Assembly (NCBI GenBank): GCA_029259675.1
Contig: JAJDES010000587.1
Span: forward strand, 1-19,659
Direction of reading: 5' to 3'
DNA from: Planctomycetota bacterium
Lineage (GTDB): Bacteria; Planctomycetota; UBA1135; GCA-002686595
Length of the DNA: 19,659 nt
Position 1 is the first letter of the stretch; each line of letters begins with the position of its first letter. The translations under genes and the position numbers were made by a program. Below the pieces are notes generated by a model. The model was not told the DNA's origin. It made no database searches and was given only the letters and a program-made list of their open reading frames with translations. This document shows positions 7,138 to 14,672 of this stretch, piece after piece.

Positions 7138-9402
7138 TCAGTCAGTACGGGGTTTGGGTTTGGCCGCCAAGTAGGGTTTGGGCCAAAACTGATCGTAGTG
7201 CTCGTATTGAACGGCCGCCTGCAAGGTCGTGTGCGGGTTCACCAAATGGGGTCTCGCCATGGCGCACAAATCGGTCCGGCCGGCGGCCAAAAGCGTGTTG
7301 GCGTGATCGGCCCCGAGAATGGCACCAACAGCCATGACGGGAATCTCCGCCTCGGCCCGAATCTGTTCGGCAAAGGGAGCTTGGTACATACGGCCGTACT
7401 CCACTTGTGACTCGGGCGTGTTGCCGGCACTGGACACATCGATCACGTCGCATCCGCGCTGCTTGAGGGCCAAGGCCACTTGAACGGAATCGTCGATGGT
7501 CAAACCGCCGGCGTCATCCAGCCAATCACTGGCCGATAGTCGCACGAAGATCGGTTTGGACTTGGGCCAAACCGCGCGCACAGCCTCAAAGACCTCGAGT
7601 GGGTAGCGCATGCGGTTTTCCAAACTGCCCCCGTACTCGTCTTGCCTGTGATTCGATTTGGGAGAAATGAAACTGGAGAGCAAGTAACCGTGGGCCATGT
7701 GCAATTCGATGGTATCGAAGCCCGCTTCTTCGCAGCGCTCGGCCGCGCGCACGAACTCCGCCCGTACGCGGTCCATGTCGGCGCGATCCATTTGCTTGGG
7801 CACATGCCAGCCGCGATCGAAGGCATCCGCCGAGGGACCGAGGGTTGGCCAAGCCGTCTCATCCTTAAGCGGATCGTCCCCCTCCCACGGTAAGTTGCAC
7901 GAGGCCTTGCGACCCGCATGACCCAGCTGCATGCCGATTTTGGTTTGCGTGTGCTCGTGCACAAAATCCACGATGCGCTTCCAGGCCCGGGTGTGCTCGT
8001 CCGTGTACATGCCGGTACACCCGTGGGTGATTCGCCCTTCACTGGAAACATTGGTCGCTTCCGTAAAGAGCAATCCCGCGCCGCCGGTTGCACGCGCCCC
8101 CAGGTGCATCAGATGCCAGTCCCCCGGCGTTCCATCTTTGGCCGAGTACATGCACATCGGTGAGACCACGATGCGGTTCTTGAGCTTGAGATCCCGTGCC
8201 GCAAAGGGCGTAAAGATGGGCACGGGAACACTTCCGTCCGAATTGGGTGCGGCGCCAACCGAGTCCGCGTACCACTCGCGAACCTGGCGCACCAACTCGG
8301 GATCGCGCAATTCCAAGTTGTCCCACGTGATGCGCTTGGAACGCGTCATCAAGTTGAACGAGAATTGGATCGGATCTTGCTTCGTGTAGCGCTCTGTGTT
8401 TTCGAACCATTCAAGACTGGTTTGAGCAGCCTTTTGAATCTTGATGGAATCGACCCAGCGAGAGTCCTGGTAGGCCGCCAACACACGCGGCACATCGTTT
8501 AGGCCCAGCTGGCTGAAGGCCTCGTTCAGTGCGATCGCATCTTCCATCGCCAGCTTGGTACCCGAGCCGATCGAAAAGTGCGCTGTGTGGGCCGCATCGC
8601 CCAAAATGACGATGTTCTCGTGGTGCCAAGATTCGTTGCGCACGGTTGGGAAAGTGCGCCAAACTGAGCGGTTGACCAAAAGGGGGTGCCCCTTCAAATA
8701 ATCGGCGAATAGATCTTCACAGTAGGCCACCGTTTGCTCTTCGCTGGTTTGATCCAAGCCGGCGCGCTTCCAAGTGGCTTCCGAACACTCGACAATAAAC
8801 GTGCTGAGGGGGTTGTCACCGCGTTGGAAGGGATAGGCGTGCACGCGGAAGAGGCCGTGCTCGTTCTCAAGGAAGATGAAAGTGAAGGCTTCCAACGGCA
8901 AGCTCGTCCCCAGCCAACAAAACTTGTTGCGACGCCAATCGAGGCTGGGCTTGAAATGCTGTGCGTGGGTTTCGCGCACCATGCTGTTGATGCCGTCCGC
9001 GCCGAGAATCAGGTCGGCATCGCCAAATTGGTCGAGATTGTCAACTTCCGCACTGAAGTGGAGTTCGACGCCAAGCTCCACGCAGCGCTCGTGGAAAATT
9101 TGCAGCAGCTTCTTGCGCGCCAAGCCGCAGAAGCCGTGCCCTGTGGACGTAACGAGTTCCCCACCGTAGTAGGTTTCGATATTGGGCCAGTAGGCGAAAT
9201 TGGAACGTATGGACGCAAAGCTCTCCGGATCCGCCCGTTGAAAATTGTCGAGGGTTTCATCGGAGAACACCACGCCCCAGCCAAAAGTATCGTCGGCGCG
9301 GTTGCGCTCGAAGACTTGCACGACGGCGTCCGGGTGAGCCTTCTTGAACAGAATGCTGAAATAGAGTCCGGCGGGTCCGGCACCGATGGAAACGATCTTC
9401 AT
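7138..9402 (-). CDS. Bifunctional aryl-CoA flavin monooxygenase / old yellow enzyme reductase
   Basis: A 754-residue fusion. Residues 1-385 are a group A FAD monooxygenase: dinucleotide motif GAGPAG (7-12), the DADLILGADGINSMVRE motif (128-144) and VILGDAAHTAHFSIGSG (265-281). Residues 395-735 are an FMN-dependent old-yellow-enzyme barrel of the YqjM-like class: SPMCMYSA (414-421), QLGHAGRKAS (492-501), ELHMAHGYLLSSFISP (566-581) and DEYGGSLENR (588-597). The same two-part order is known in 2-aminobenzoyl-CoA monooxygenase/reductase of Azoarcus, and in proteins annotated as bifunctional salicylyl-CoA 5-hydroxylase/oxidoreductase. The likely reaction is NAD(P)H- and O2-dependent ring hydroxylation of an aryl-CoA, possibly with ring reduction. 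The exact substrate cannot be told from sequence. No aryl-CoA ligase or ring-cleavage gene is in the window. The protein is cytoplasmic. Start ATG 9402 directly begins the FAD-binding strand; AGGGG lies about 12 nt upstream. Confidence 0.9.
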   Translation of the reverse strand: MKIVSIGAGPAGLYFSILFKKAHPDAVVQVFERNRADDTFGWGVVFSDETLDNFQRADPESFASIRSNFAYWPNIETYYGGELVTSTGHGFCGLARKKLLQIFHERCVELGVELHFSAEVDNLDQFGDADLILGADGINSMVRETHAQHFKPSLDWRRNKFCWLGTSLPLEAFTFIFLENEHGLFRVHAYPFQRGDNPLSTFIVECSEATWKRAGLDQTSEEQTVAYCEDLFADYLKGHPLLVNRSVWRTFPTVRNESWHHENIVILGDAAHTAHFSIGSGTKLAMEDAIALNEAFSQLGLNDVPRVLAAYQDSRWVDSIKIQKAAQTSLEWFENTERYTKQDPIQFSFNLMTRSKRITWDNLELRDPELVRQVREWYADSVGAAPNSDGSVPVPIFTPFAARDLKLKNRIVVSPMCMYSAKDGTPGDWHLMHLGARATGGAGLLFTEATNVSSEGRITHGCTGMYTDEHTRAWKRIVDFVHEHTQTKIGMQLGHAGRKASCNLPWEGDDPLKDETAWPTLGPSADAFDRGWHVPKQMDRADMDRVRAEFVRAAERCEEAGFDTIELHMAHGYLLSSFISPKSNHRQDEYGGSLENRMRYPLEVFEAVRAVWPKSKPIFVRLSASDWLDDAGGLTIDDSVQVALALKQRGCDVIDVSSAGNTPESQVEYGRMYQAPFAEQIRAEAEIPVMAVGAILGADHANTLLAAGRTDLCAMARPHLVNPHTTLQAAVQYEHYDQFWPKPYLAAKPKPRTD

Positions 9403-9476
9403 ATGTGGTTGCGGCCCCTTTGGCCCAATTGGCGTTGTGGAGAGACTCTAGCCTCTGCCCCCAAGCCTGGCCACCG

Positions 9477-9508
9477 CAGCGGGCGCCGGCGCCCACAAAG
9501 CCCCGCTG
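9477..9508. other. GC-rich palindrome and hairpin in intergenic region
   Basis: GGGCGCCGGCGCCC (9481-9494) is a perfect 14-nt palindrome. An outer pair, CAGCGGG (9477-9483) with CCCGCTG (9502-9508), can form an alternative hairpin. It lies between the end of the unknown 290-residue gene and the start of the monooxygenase fusion, both minus strand. No T run follows, so a terminator or attenuator role is only possible. Confidence 0.35.
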
Positions 9509-9644
9509 AGCGACGGCATCTCCCTACGCACTTCAACTAGCTGACTCGGCACGCAGCTGGCGTTTCGGCAATGCCGCCCGATTCAACCGATTTGTAGCCA
9601 AGGCAGTCGGCATGCGCCTACTGAGCCGTTGAAAGCAACCGCGC

Positions 9645-10517
9645 TCAACTCGCAGGGCTCCCGACATTCCCAAGGAGGTGCTGTAGCTCCATGAGGAGCT
9701 GCAGGCAATCGGGGTCCAAGCCCGAACGATCAGCCCGGCTTCGATAGCCCTTCAAGAACGATTGCAAGCAAGGAGCTTCCGCCTCAACTTCGCCATTCGC
9801 CCCCACCCGTCCGGCTTGCGCAAAAAGTTCCCGGGCGACTCTTCCCAACTCTAAGTCCTGGGAACCCAAGCCGGCATTTAACATGCCTGCGAGCAACATC
9901 TCTCCGTTGCGGGGCAACCAACAGATTGTCTCGCCGAAGACGAACGATTGCCAATCGCTCAATGGCAGTCCCTTGGCTTCGATTCGCTTCCAAAGCGCCT
10001 CACACTCGGAACTCAACTTACCTGACCGAAGGGCTGCCCGAATCCGTGCATGCCCGGGCGCAGCTTGCATGTTCCCAAACAATGCTTGACCAGCGCGGTG
10101 AGCGTCGCCCAGGGCTTGCCCGCAGTGCAAGAATTCGTCGGGCGTCCACTTAAGGACTTTGCCGAGTCCCCCGCTGCCGGCAGTAAAAACCTGTGGCCGC
10201 CATTTCTCATCGAGAATGCGAATCGCCAGGTCCCCGACTTGCTCGGCAGCCGCCAATGGAACGGCGAGGTCCGCACCCGCTTGGGCCAATTTTTGGATTC
10301 GAGCACTCTCGGTTTCAAGCTGCTCGCCGGTGTAAGCCTCCAGGCGCGTAAAGCGCAGAAGATGCGCCAGCCCCCCGTGCTCAAAGGAAAAATTAGGCAG
10401 GTGCCCGAATCCCGTCGGTCCCAATTGATCTACAGAGTCGAACCAGTACCTCGTTGCCTCAAGGGCATCCAGCAAGCCGGGCGGCCAGCCCTTCGATGCA
10501 GACGATTCGGTTGACAT
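9645..10517 (-). CDS. Hypothetical protein, 290 residues
   Basis: I do not recognise the family. The protein is soluble, with no signal peptide or membrane segment, and looks mostly helical. Notable parts are a Trp- and Phe-containing N-terminus (RYWFDSVDQLGPTGFGHLPN), a Gly-rich turn before KVLKWTPDEFLHCGQALGDA near the middle, and WQSFVFGETICWLPRNGEMLLAG towards the C-terminus. The frame is open 31 codons upstream, but that stretch (Arg-rich, GRGPCG) does not look like the rest, so Met at 10517 is taken as start, though no Shine-Dalgarno site is evident. It is transcribed divergently from the thioredoxin-reductase-like gene with 148 nt between the start codons, which would hold both promoters. 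Composition is protein-like throughout and no competing frame looks better, so the gene is probably real. Confidence 0.7.
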   Translation of the reverse strand: MSTESSASKGWPPGLLDALEATRYWFDSVDQLGPTGFGHLPNFSFEHGGLAHLLRFTRLEAYTGEQLETESARIQKLAQAGADLAVPLAAAEQVGDLAIRILDEKWRPQVFTAGSGGLGKVLKWTPDEFLHCGQALGDAHRAGQALFGNMQAAPGHARIRAALRSGKLSSECEALWKRIEAKGLPLSDWQSFVFGETICWLPRNGEMLLAGMLNAGLGSQDLELGRVARELFAQAGRVGANGEVEAEAPCLQSFLKGYRSRADRSGLDPDCLQLLMELQHLLGNVGSPAS

Positions 10518-10632
10518 GACTAACGAATTTGAAATGGGATGGGTTCTGCGCCTGTCCGTTCGCGCGAAGAATCTGAAACTGCCGCACGGACCGCGCCCTC
10601 GTAGCTCCACCCAAGCCTATGCTATGGGCACT

Positions 10633-10642
10633 TGATCGATCA
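10633..10642. promoter_or_regulatory. 10-nt palindrome upstream of flavoprotein gene
   Basis: TGATCGATCA is a perfect palindrome ending 23 nt before the start codon at 10666, in the divergent intergenic region. A weak -10-like TATGCT lies just upstream at 10618-10623. It could be an operator, but a 10-nt palindrome in 148 nt may be chance. Confidence 0.25.
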
Positions 10643-10665
10643 CCATCGCCTGAGGGAATCCCAAC

Positions 10666-11664
10666 ATGGAATCAGAAACTTTCGATGTCGCGGTCATTGG
10701 CGCCGGCGGATCCGGAACCATGGCCTACTTGAGGGCTGTGCTCAATCGGAATAAAGCCGCGCTGTTCTTGGGCGATGCGGACAGCAAGCGCAAGGGTCGA
10801 GCCACATGGGTTGCGCAGGTGGACAACATTCCGGGTATGCACGACCTCAAGCGCCCGATCACTTCCACGACCCGCTCCACCCTGGACTGGATCCAAAGTG
10901 AGCCGGACCTTGGCGACGGTTGCCGCACCATCAAAGCTAAGGTCCACAGCCTCGAGCAGGATGGCGAAGGCTTTCTGCTCAAGTGGAAGGATCGCGAGGG
11001 CGAGCACTCCATGGTCGCCAAGTTCGTGGTTGTCGCCACGGGCATCATGGACATACAACCAAAGATCGGCGGCTCCATTGAACCGATCCTGCCCTTCGCC
11101 AATCGCGGCGACGCCATTTATTGCATCCGCTGCGACGGCCATCAAACGATCGGGCACAAACTATCCGTGATCGGTGACAGCGACACTCAGGTGTACATCG
11201 CGGCCATGATGATGGAGCGCTACGGGCACGAAAGCATGGACCTCTTGACGAACGGGGCCGATCCCTCTTACTCCGAAGATGCCCGCAAACTCCTGGGCGG
11301 ATATGGAATGAAGCTTCATACGCAGCCCATTGTGCGCGTGATAGGCGATGCGAAGCAGACAGGTCTGGAGGGATTTGAACTCGAGGGCGGAACTGTTGTC
11401 GAAACGGATCGATCGATCGTCAGTCTGGGAATTATCGCCTACAACGATTTATTGCAGTCGGTGAAGGCCGACCTCGACGCAGCCGGCAAAGCCCTGGTAT
11501 CCGACAAGTTCGAAAGTAGTTGCGAGGGAGTTTTTGTCGTCGGCGACCTTGTGTCCGGCAAAAAGATGCAGATTTACACCGGCTGGGACACTGCCGTGGA
11601 TGCCTTGGATGAAATCGATCGCAGGTTGCGCATGCAGCGCAGACGCGAGCGGCTCGCCAATTAG
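10666..11664 (+). CDS. Thioredoxin-reductase-like flavoprotein with atypical pyridine-nucleotide site
   Basis: A 332-residue member of the two-domain FAD disulfide reductase family. Features in order: FAD motif GAGGSG (12-17), the VVVATG motif (121-126), the redox pair Cys153-Ile-Arg-Cys156 followed by DGH (thioredoxin reductase has CATCDG), and the C-terminal FAD motif GVFVVGDLVSGKKMQIYTGWD (from 288). The NADPH-binding loop is degraded: VIGDSDTQVYIA (168-179) stands where thioredoxin reductase has VIGGGNTAVEEA, and the Arg residues that hold the NADPH phosphate (HRRxxxR) are absent. Similar loss is known in ferredoxin-linked thioredoxin reductase (FFTR), DDOR and the GliT/HlmI dithiol oxidases. 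The product is therefore a likely dithiol/disulfide flavoenzyme with an electron partner other than NADPH. GAGG lies 10 nt before the ATG. The octahaem cytochrome follows 207 nt downstream on the same strand. Confidence 0.87.
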   Translation: MESETFDVAVIGAGGSGTMAYLRAVLNRNKAALFLGDADSKRKGRATWVAQVDNIPGMHDLKRPITSTTRSTLDWIQSEPDLGDGCRTIKAKVHSLEQDGEGFLLKWKDREGEHSMVAKFVVVATGIMDIQPKIGGSIEPILPFANRGDAIYCIRCDGHQTIGHKLSVIGDSDTQVYIAAMMMERYGHESMDLLTNGADPSYSEDARKLLGGYGMKLHTQPIVRVIGDAKQTGLEGFELEGGTVVETDRSIVSLGIIAYNDLLQSVKADLDAAGKALVSDKFESSCEGVFVVGDLVSGKKMQIYTGWDTAVDALDEIDRRLRMQRRRERLAN

Positions 11665-11871
11665 CGAGGAGCCGCAGATCCTTGGAGCCGGTTTGATGGA
11701 GCGCCATACTGGCCGCCGATCGCCCAACGCCACCCCAATCCGTCCAAATGGACCCACTTTGAGGTCTTTACGGTCGCAGGACCCATGCGCATTTGCAGCA
11801 GTACCCACGCCCCCACTGAGCGACTAAGGGGTAGTCTCCGCGCAATGCCCTCCCCACCTGAAATCGCAAGC

Positions 11872-14235
11872 ATGCCCAAGCCGCTCCAAGGTCTTTCGCT
11901 ACCGCTCCTTTTCCTCAGCGCACTGCTTGGGGCCTGCGGCGGCAAGGCCGAACCCTCCACCGAGCTGCAGGATTCCGAAGTCGGACCGGAATCCGAACTC
12001 ACCCAAGCGGCGCACGTGCCCGCGCCACCCGGCCCCTCCCAAGAGCGGAATCGCTTCGTTTCCGATGTGGGCTGCGCAAGTTGCCACCCGGGTGAAGCCG
12101 CGGCCTGGGGCGGGTCGCACCACGACTTGGCCATGCAGCCCGCTACGCCGGCCACCGTCCTGGGCGACTTTGCGGATTCAAGCTTCGAGCATCTGGGGCA
12201 AGCTTGGTCCTTCTCACGCGAGGGCGACGACTTTCTCGTGCAAACGGAAAGCTCTGCCGGGCTGATTGAAAAGTTTCGAGTGCTGTACACCTTCGGGGTC
12301 GAACCGCTGCAGCAGTACCTAATCGAAGCCGACGCCGGCAGACTGCAATGCTTGACCGCCGCGTGGGACACCAATCGCAAGCAATGGTTTTCCCTCTACC
12401 CCGATGAGCGCTTCGAAGCCGGTGATCCCTTCCACTGGTCCGGTCGCTATCAACGCTGGAATCTAATGTGCGCCGCTTGCCACTCGACGGATCTGCGCGC
12501 GCAGTACGACTTGGAAAGCGACAGCTACAGCACGACCTGGGAAGAGATCGACGTCGGTTGCCAGGCCTGCCACGGCCCCGGCCAAGAGCACATCGCCTGG
12601 GCTCAGCAATCGAAACCCGGCGAATCCTATGGGGCCGAAGACACGAAGGGACTGGCGCGCTTGCTGCGCCGAGGAGCTCCGGCGGCCCAAATCGACAGTT
12701 GCGCCCCCTGTCACAGTCGCCGCCATGCGCTCGATTCGCGCTGGGATCACACGCAGCCTTTCTTGGATGAGTTCCAACCCTCGCTCCTGCGTCAAGATCT
12801 CTACCATCCCGACGGACAAATGATCGAAGAGGTGTATGTGTGGGGCTCCTTCGCCCAAAGCGCGATGCACCAAGCCGGCGTTGCCTGCAGCGACTGCCAC
12901 GACCCGCACAGCCTCAAACCATTGGCCAAGGGCAATGCATTGTGCGCCCAATGCCATTCGACCTTCGCACCCCTTGAGCGCTTCCCCACTCTCACTGTCA
13001 AGGATTACGACAGCCCCGAACACCACCACCATTCAGTCGGTAGCGCGGGCGCCCAGTGCGTCAACTGCCACATGCCCGCGCGTACCTATATGGTCGTTGA
13101 TGAGCGGCGCGATCACAGCTTTCGCATTCCGCGCCCCGATTTGTCGGACGAACTGGGTACGCCAAATACGTGCAACGCGTGCCACGCAGATCAATCCTCG
13201 GCTTGGGCGGCATCGAAAATCGTTGAGTGGTTCGGGCCCGAGCGCAAGCCGCACTTTGGTCGGGCGATTGCTGCCGGACAGAACGCCGCGCCCGGCGCGA
13301 ACGACCTCCTGCATGAATTGATCGGTGATTCGAAGGCCCCGGGAATCGCACGCGCAACCGCCATTCCGTTGTATACGCGCGTTGAAACCGATCAGGTGAA
13401 GTTGCTCGAGCTCTTGGTCGAACGAGCTGCCGATACCGATCCGCTCGTGCGCGGCTCTGCGCTGGAATCACTTGCCGGAGCGCCCACGGGAGCCGTCATT
13501 GCGGCCGCCGGTCCGCGGCTACAGGATCCCTTGCGCTCCGTTCGCATCCACGCCGCGCGCGCCATGTTGGGAGTGCAAGAGCGGGAAATGCCTACTTATT
13601 GGAGAGCGGCCTTTGCCGCGGCCAAGGAAGAATTCATCGCCTCCCAATTGGCTTCGGGCGATTTGCCCTCGGCACATTTGAACCTGGCCGTGATGCACGC
13701 ACAGGTTGGCGACAAAGCCAATGCCGAACATGAATATCGCTTGGCGATTGAGCTCGACCGGGCCTTCCTTCCCGCACGCTTCAATCTCGCCAACCTTCTG
13801 AACGAAATGGGCCGCGACCCCGAAGCGGAGAAAATCCTGCGCGACGGAATCCGGGAGGTGCCGGACGAGGGCGAATTGCACTATTCCCTGGGTTTGCTCC
13901 TGGGCGAGATGCGCAATATCGAAGCGGCGGCCGAAAGCCTGGGCCGAGCGGCGGAGTTAATGCCGGATAGGGCCCGCGTGGCGAACAACTACGGCTTGGC
14001 TTTGCATCAATTGGGCCGACTGAAAGAAGCGGAAGAAGCATTTCTCAATGCACACCGCCTGGCACCCAAAGATCCATCGCCACCGCAAAGTTTGATCGAC
14101 ATTTATGTCAGTGAGGAGCGCTGGACGGAAGCCCACCCCCTGGCGCAACTCTTGGCGAGCCAGTTTCCAGGCGAAGTCGGATTCGCGGAGTTACTGGTGG
14201 AAATCGAACGCGAGCTGGGTCAAGGCGACCACTGA
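11872..14235 (+). CDS. Octahaem c-type cytochrome lipoprotein with HEAT and TPR repeats
   Basis: A 787-residue exported protein. A lipoprotein signal ends in LLGAC (lipidated Cys22). Eight CxxCH haem sites are seen: residues 68 (CASCH), 200 (CAACH), 230 (CQACH), 277 (CAPCH), 339 (CSDCH), 358 (CAQCH), 396 (CVNCH) and 434 (CNACH). After the haem part come two HEAT-like repeats (about 510-570, DPLVRGSALESLAGAP and DPLRSVRIHAARAML) and about five TPR units (about 595-765). The block from YTFGVEPLQQYLIEA to CQACHGPGQEH is typical of a widespread multihaem cytochrome/TPR family of unknown reaction, distantly related to the cytochrome c554/NrfA group. The protein is probably an outer-membrane or periplasmic electron carrier or reductase, with the repeats mediating protein contact. 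The frame is open 29 codons upstream with ATGs at 11785 and 11845; 11872 is preferred because it places the signal peptide at the N-terminus. No clear ribosome-binding site precedes it. Confidence 0.92.
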   Translation: MPKPLQGLSLPLLFLSALLGACGGKAEPSTELQDSEVGPESELTQAAHVPAPPGPSQERNRFVSDVGCASCHPGEAAAWGGSHHDLAMQPATPATVLGDFADSSFEHLGQAWSFSREGDDFLVQTESSAGLIEKFRVLYTFGVEPLQQYLIEADAGRLQCLTAAWDTNRKQWFSLYPDERFEAGDPFHWSGRYQRWNLMCAACHSTDLRAQYDLESDSYSTTWEEIDVGCQACHGPGQEHIAWAQQSKPGESYGAEDTKGLARLLRRGAPAAQIDSCAPCHSRRHALDSRWDHTQPFLDEFQPSLLRQDLYHPDGQMIEEVYVWGSFAQSAMHQAGVACSDCHDPHSLKPLAKGNALCAQCHSTFAPLERFPTLTVKDYDSPEHHHHSVGSAGAQCVNCHMPARTYMVVDERRDHSFRIPRPDLSDELGTPNTCNACHADQSSAWAASKIVEWFGPERKPHFGRAIAAGQNAAPGANDLLHELIGDSKAPGIARATAIPLYTRVETDQVKLLELLVERAADTDPLVRGSALESLAGAPTGAVIAAAGPRLQDPLRSVRIHAARAMLGVQEREMPTYWRAAFAAAKEEFIASQLASGDLPSAHLNLAVMHAQVGDKANAEHEYRLAIELDRAFLPARFNLANLLNEMGRDPEAEKILRDGIREVPDEGELHYSLGLLLGEMRNIEAAAESLGRAAELMPDRARVANNYGLALHQLGRLKEAEEAFLNAHRLAPKDPSPPQSLIDIYVSEERWTEAHPLAQLLASQFPGEVGFAELLVEIERELGQGDH

Positions 14236-14291
14236 GCGGCCGCAGATCGAACCGTTTTGCACCCTCGCAAGGAGGGCGGCTGGATTCAGCC

Positions 14292-14471
14292 TCAGGTTCC
14301 GCCGGCCGCTTGCTCCGTTTGGAGCATGGCCAAGGCTTCCTGGGAGAAACTCGCACTATCCATGCGCTCCGGCGCAGGAGCTGACTCCATTGCGATGGGC
14401 TGGGGATTGTGTTGGGCCGCCAACTTGGTCAAGCCGTGGGCAGCCGCAGAACCGGAAAGAGGTTGAAGCAT
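14292..14471 (-). CDS. Small protein, 59 residues, unknown function
   Basis: A short open frame with a strong start: GGAG lies 7 nt before the ATG, the best Shine-Dalgarno spacing in the window. The product is acidic to neutral, rich in Ala, Gln and Ser, with no signal peptide, membrane segment or cysteine. The N-terminal half looks flexible (Ala/Pro/His/Gln). The C-terminal part, SASFSQEALAMLQTEQAAGG, reads as a short amphipathic helix. Codon use is like the neighbours (third positions mostly G or C). The gene is convergent with the octahaem cytochrome gene (56 nt between stops) and divergent from the SufR-like regulator (201 nt between starts), so it has its own upstream region. I do not recognise a family. 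It could be a small regulatory or structural protein, and could also be a chance frame, though the start signal argues against that. Confidence 0.55.
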   Translation of the reverse strand: MLQPLSGSAAAHGLTKLAAQHNPQPIAMESAPAPERMDSASFSQEALAMLQTEQAAGGT

Positions 14472-14478
14472 GGGGATT

Positions 14479-14482
14479 CTCC
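14479..14482 (-). promoter_or_regulatory. Shine-Dalgarno site of the 59-residue gene
   Basis: GGAG on the minus strand, 7 nt before the start codon at 14471. It is recorded because it decides whether this small frame is a gene. Most larger genes here have weaker or no such site. Confidence 0.5.
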
Positions 14483-14648
14483 AACCCCTTCTTCGATCGC
14501 GGCAAGCGCCGGTCTTGAACGGACTTTGGGCCTGTTTGAATCCGAAGCCGGCCAGCCAAAGTCTCGCCGTGGGACAGGTCCTGCTCCCAGCCGCCGGTCC
14601 CAGCCTATGGATCTCGACCCGACCTGCTAATATGTCAAGGCTTCGCTT

Positions 14649-14665
14649 ACTAAACTCTCATTAGT
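14649..14665. promoter_or_regulatory. Inverted repeat upstream of SufR-like gene, candidate operator
   Basis: ACTAA, 7 nt, TTAGT lies 8-24 nt before the GTG start of the regulator. A -10-like TAATAT is at 14628-14633, so the repeat would lie near or just after the transcription start, a usual place for an autoregulatory operator. The arms differ from the cyanobacterial SufR site as I recall it (CAAC-N6-GTTG). Confidence 0.35.
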
Positions 14666-14672
14666 CAAACCC

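Noticed and set aside
8734..9540. 268-codon frame opposite the monooxygenase fusion
   Set aside because: It is antisense to a gene whose FAD motifs are unmistakable; long antisense frames are expected in GC-rich DNA.
11785..11871. Earlier start of the octahaem cytochrome
   Set aside because: The 29 extra codons would place a charged stretch before the lipoprotein signal peptide; ATG 11872 fits export better.
14262..14276. CCCTC-GCAAG-GAGGG hairpin after the cytochrome gene as intrinsic terminator
   Set aside because: The stem is only 5 bp and no T run follows on either strand.
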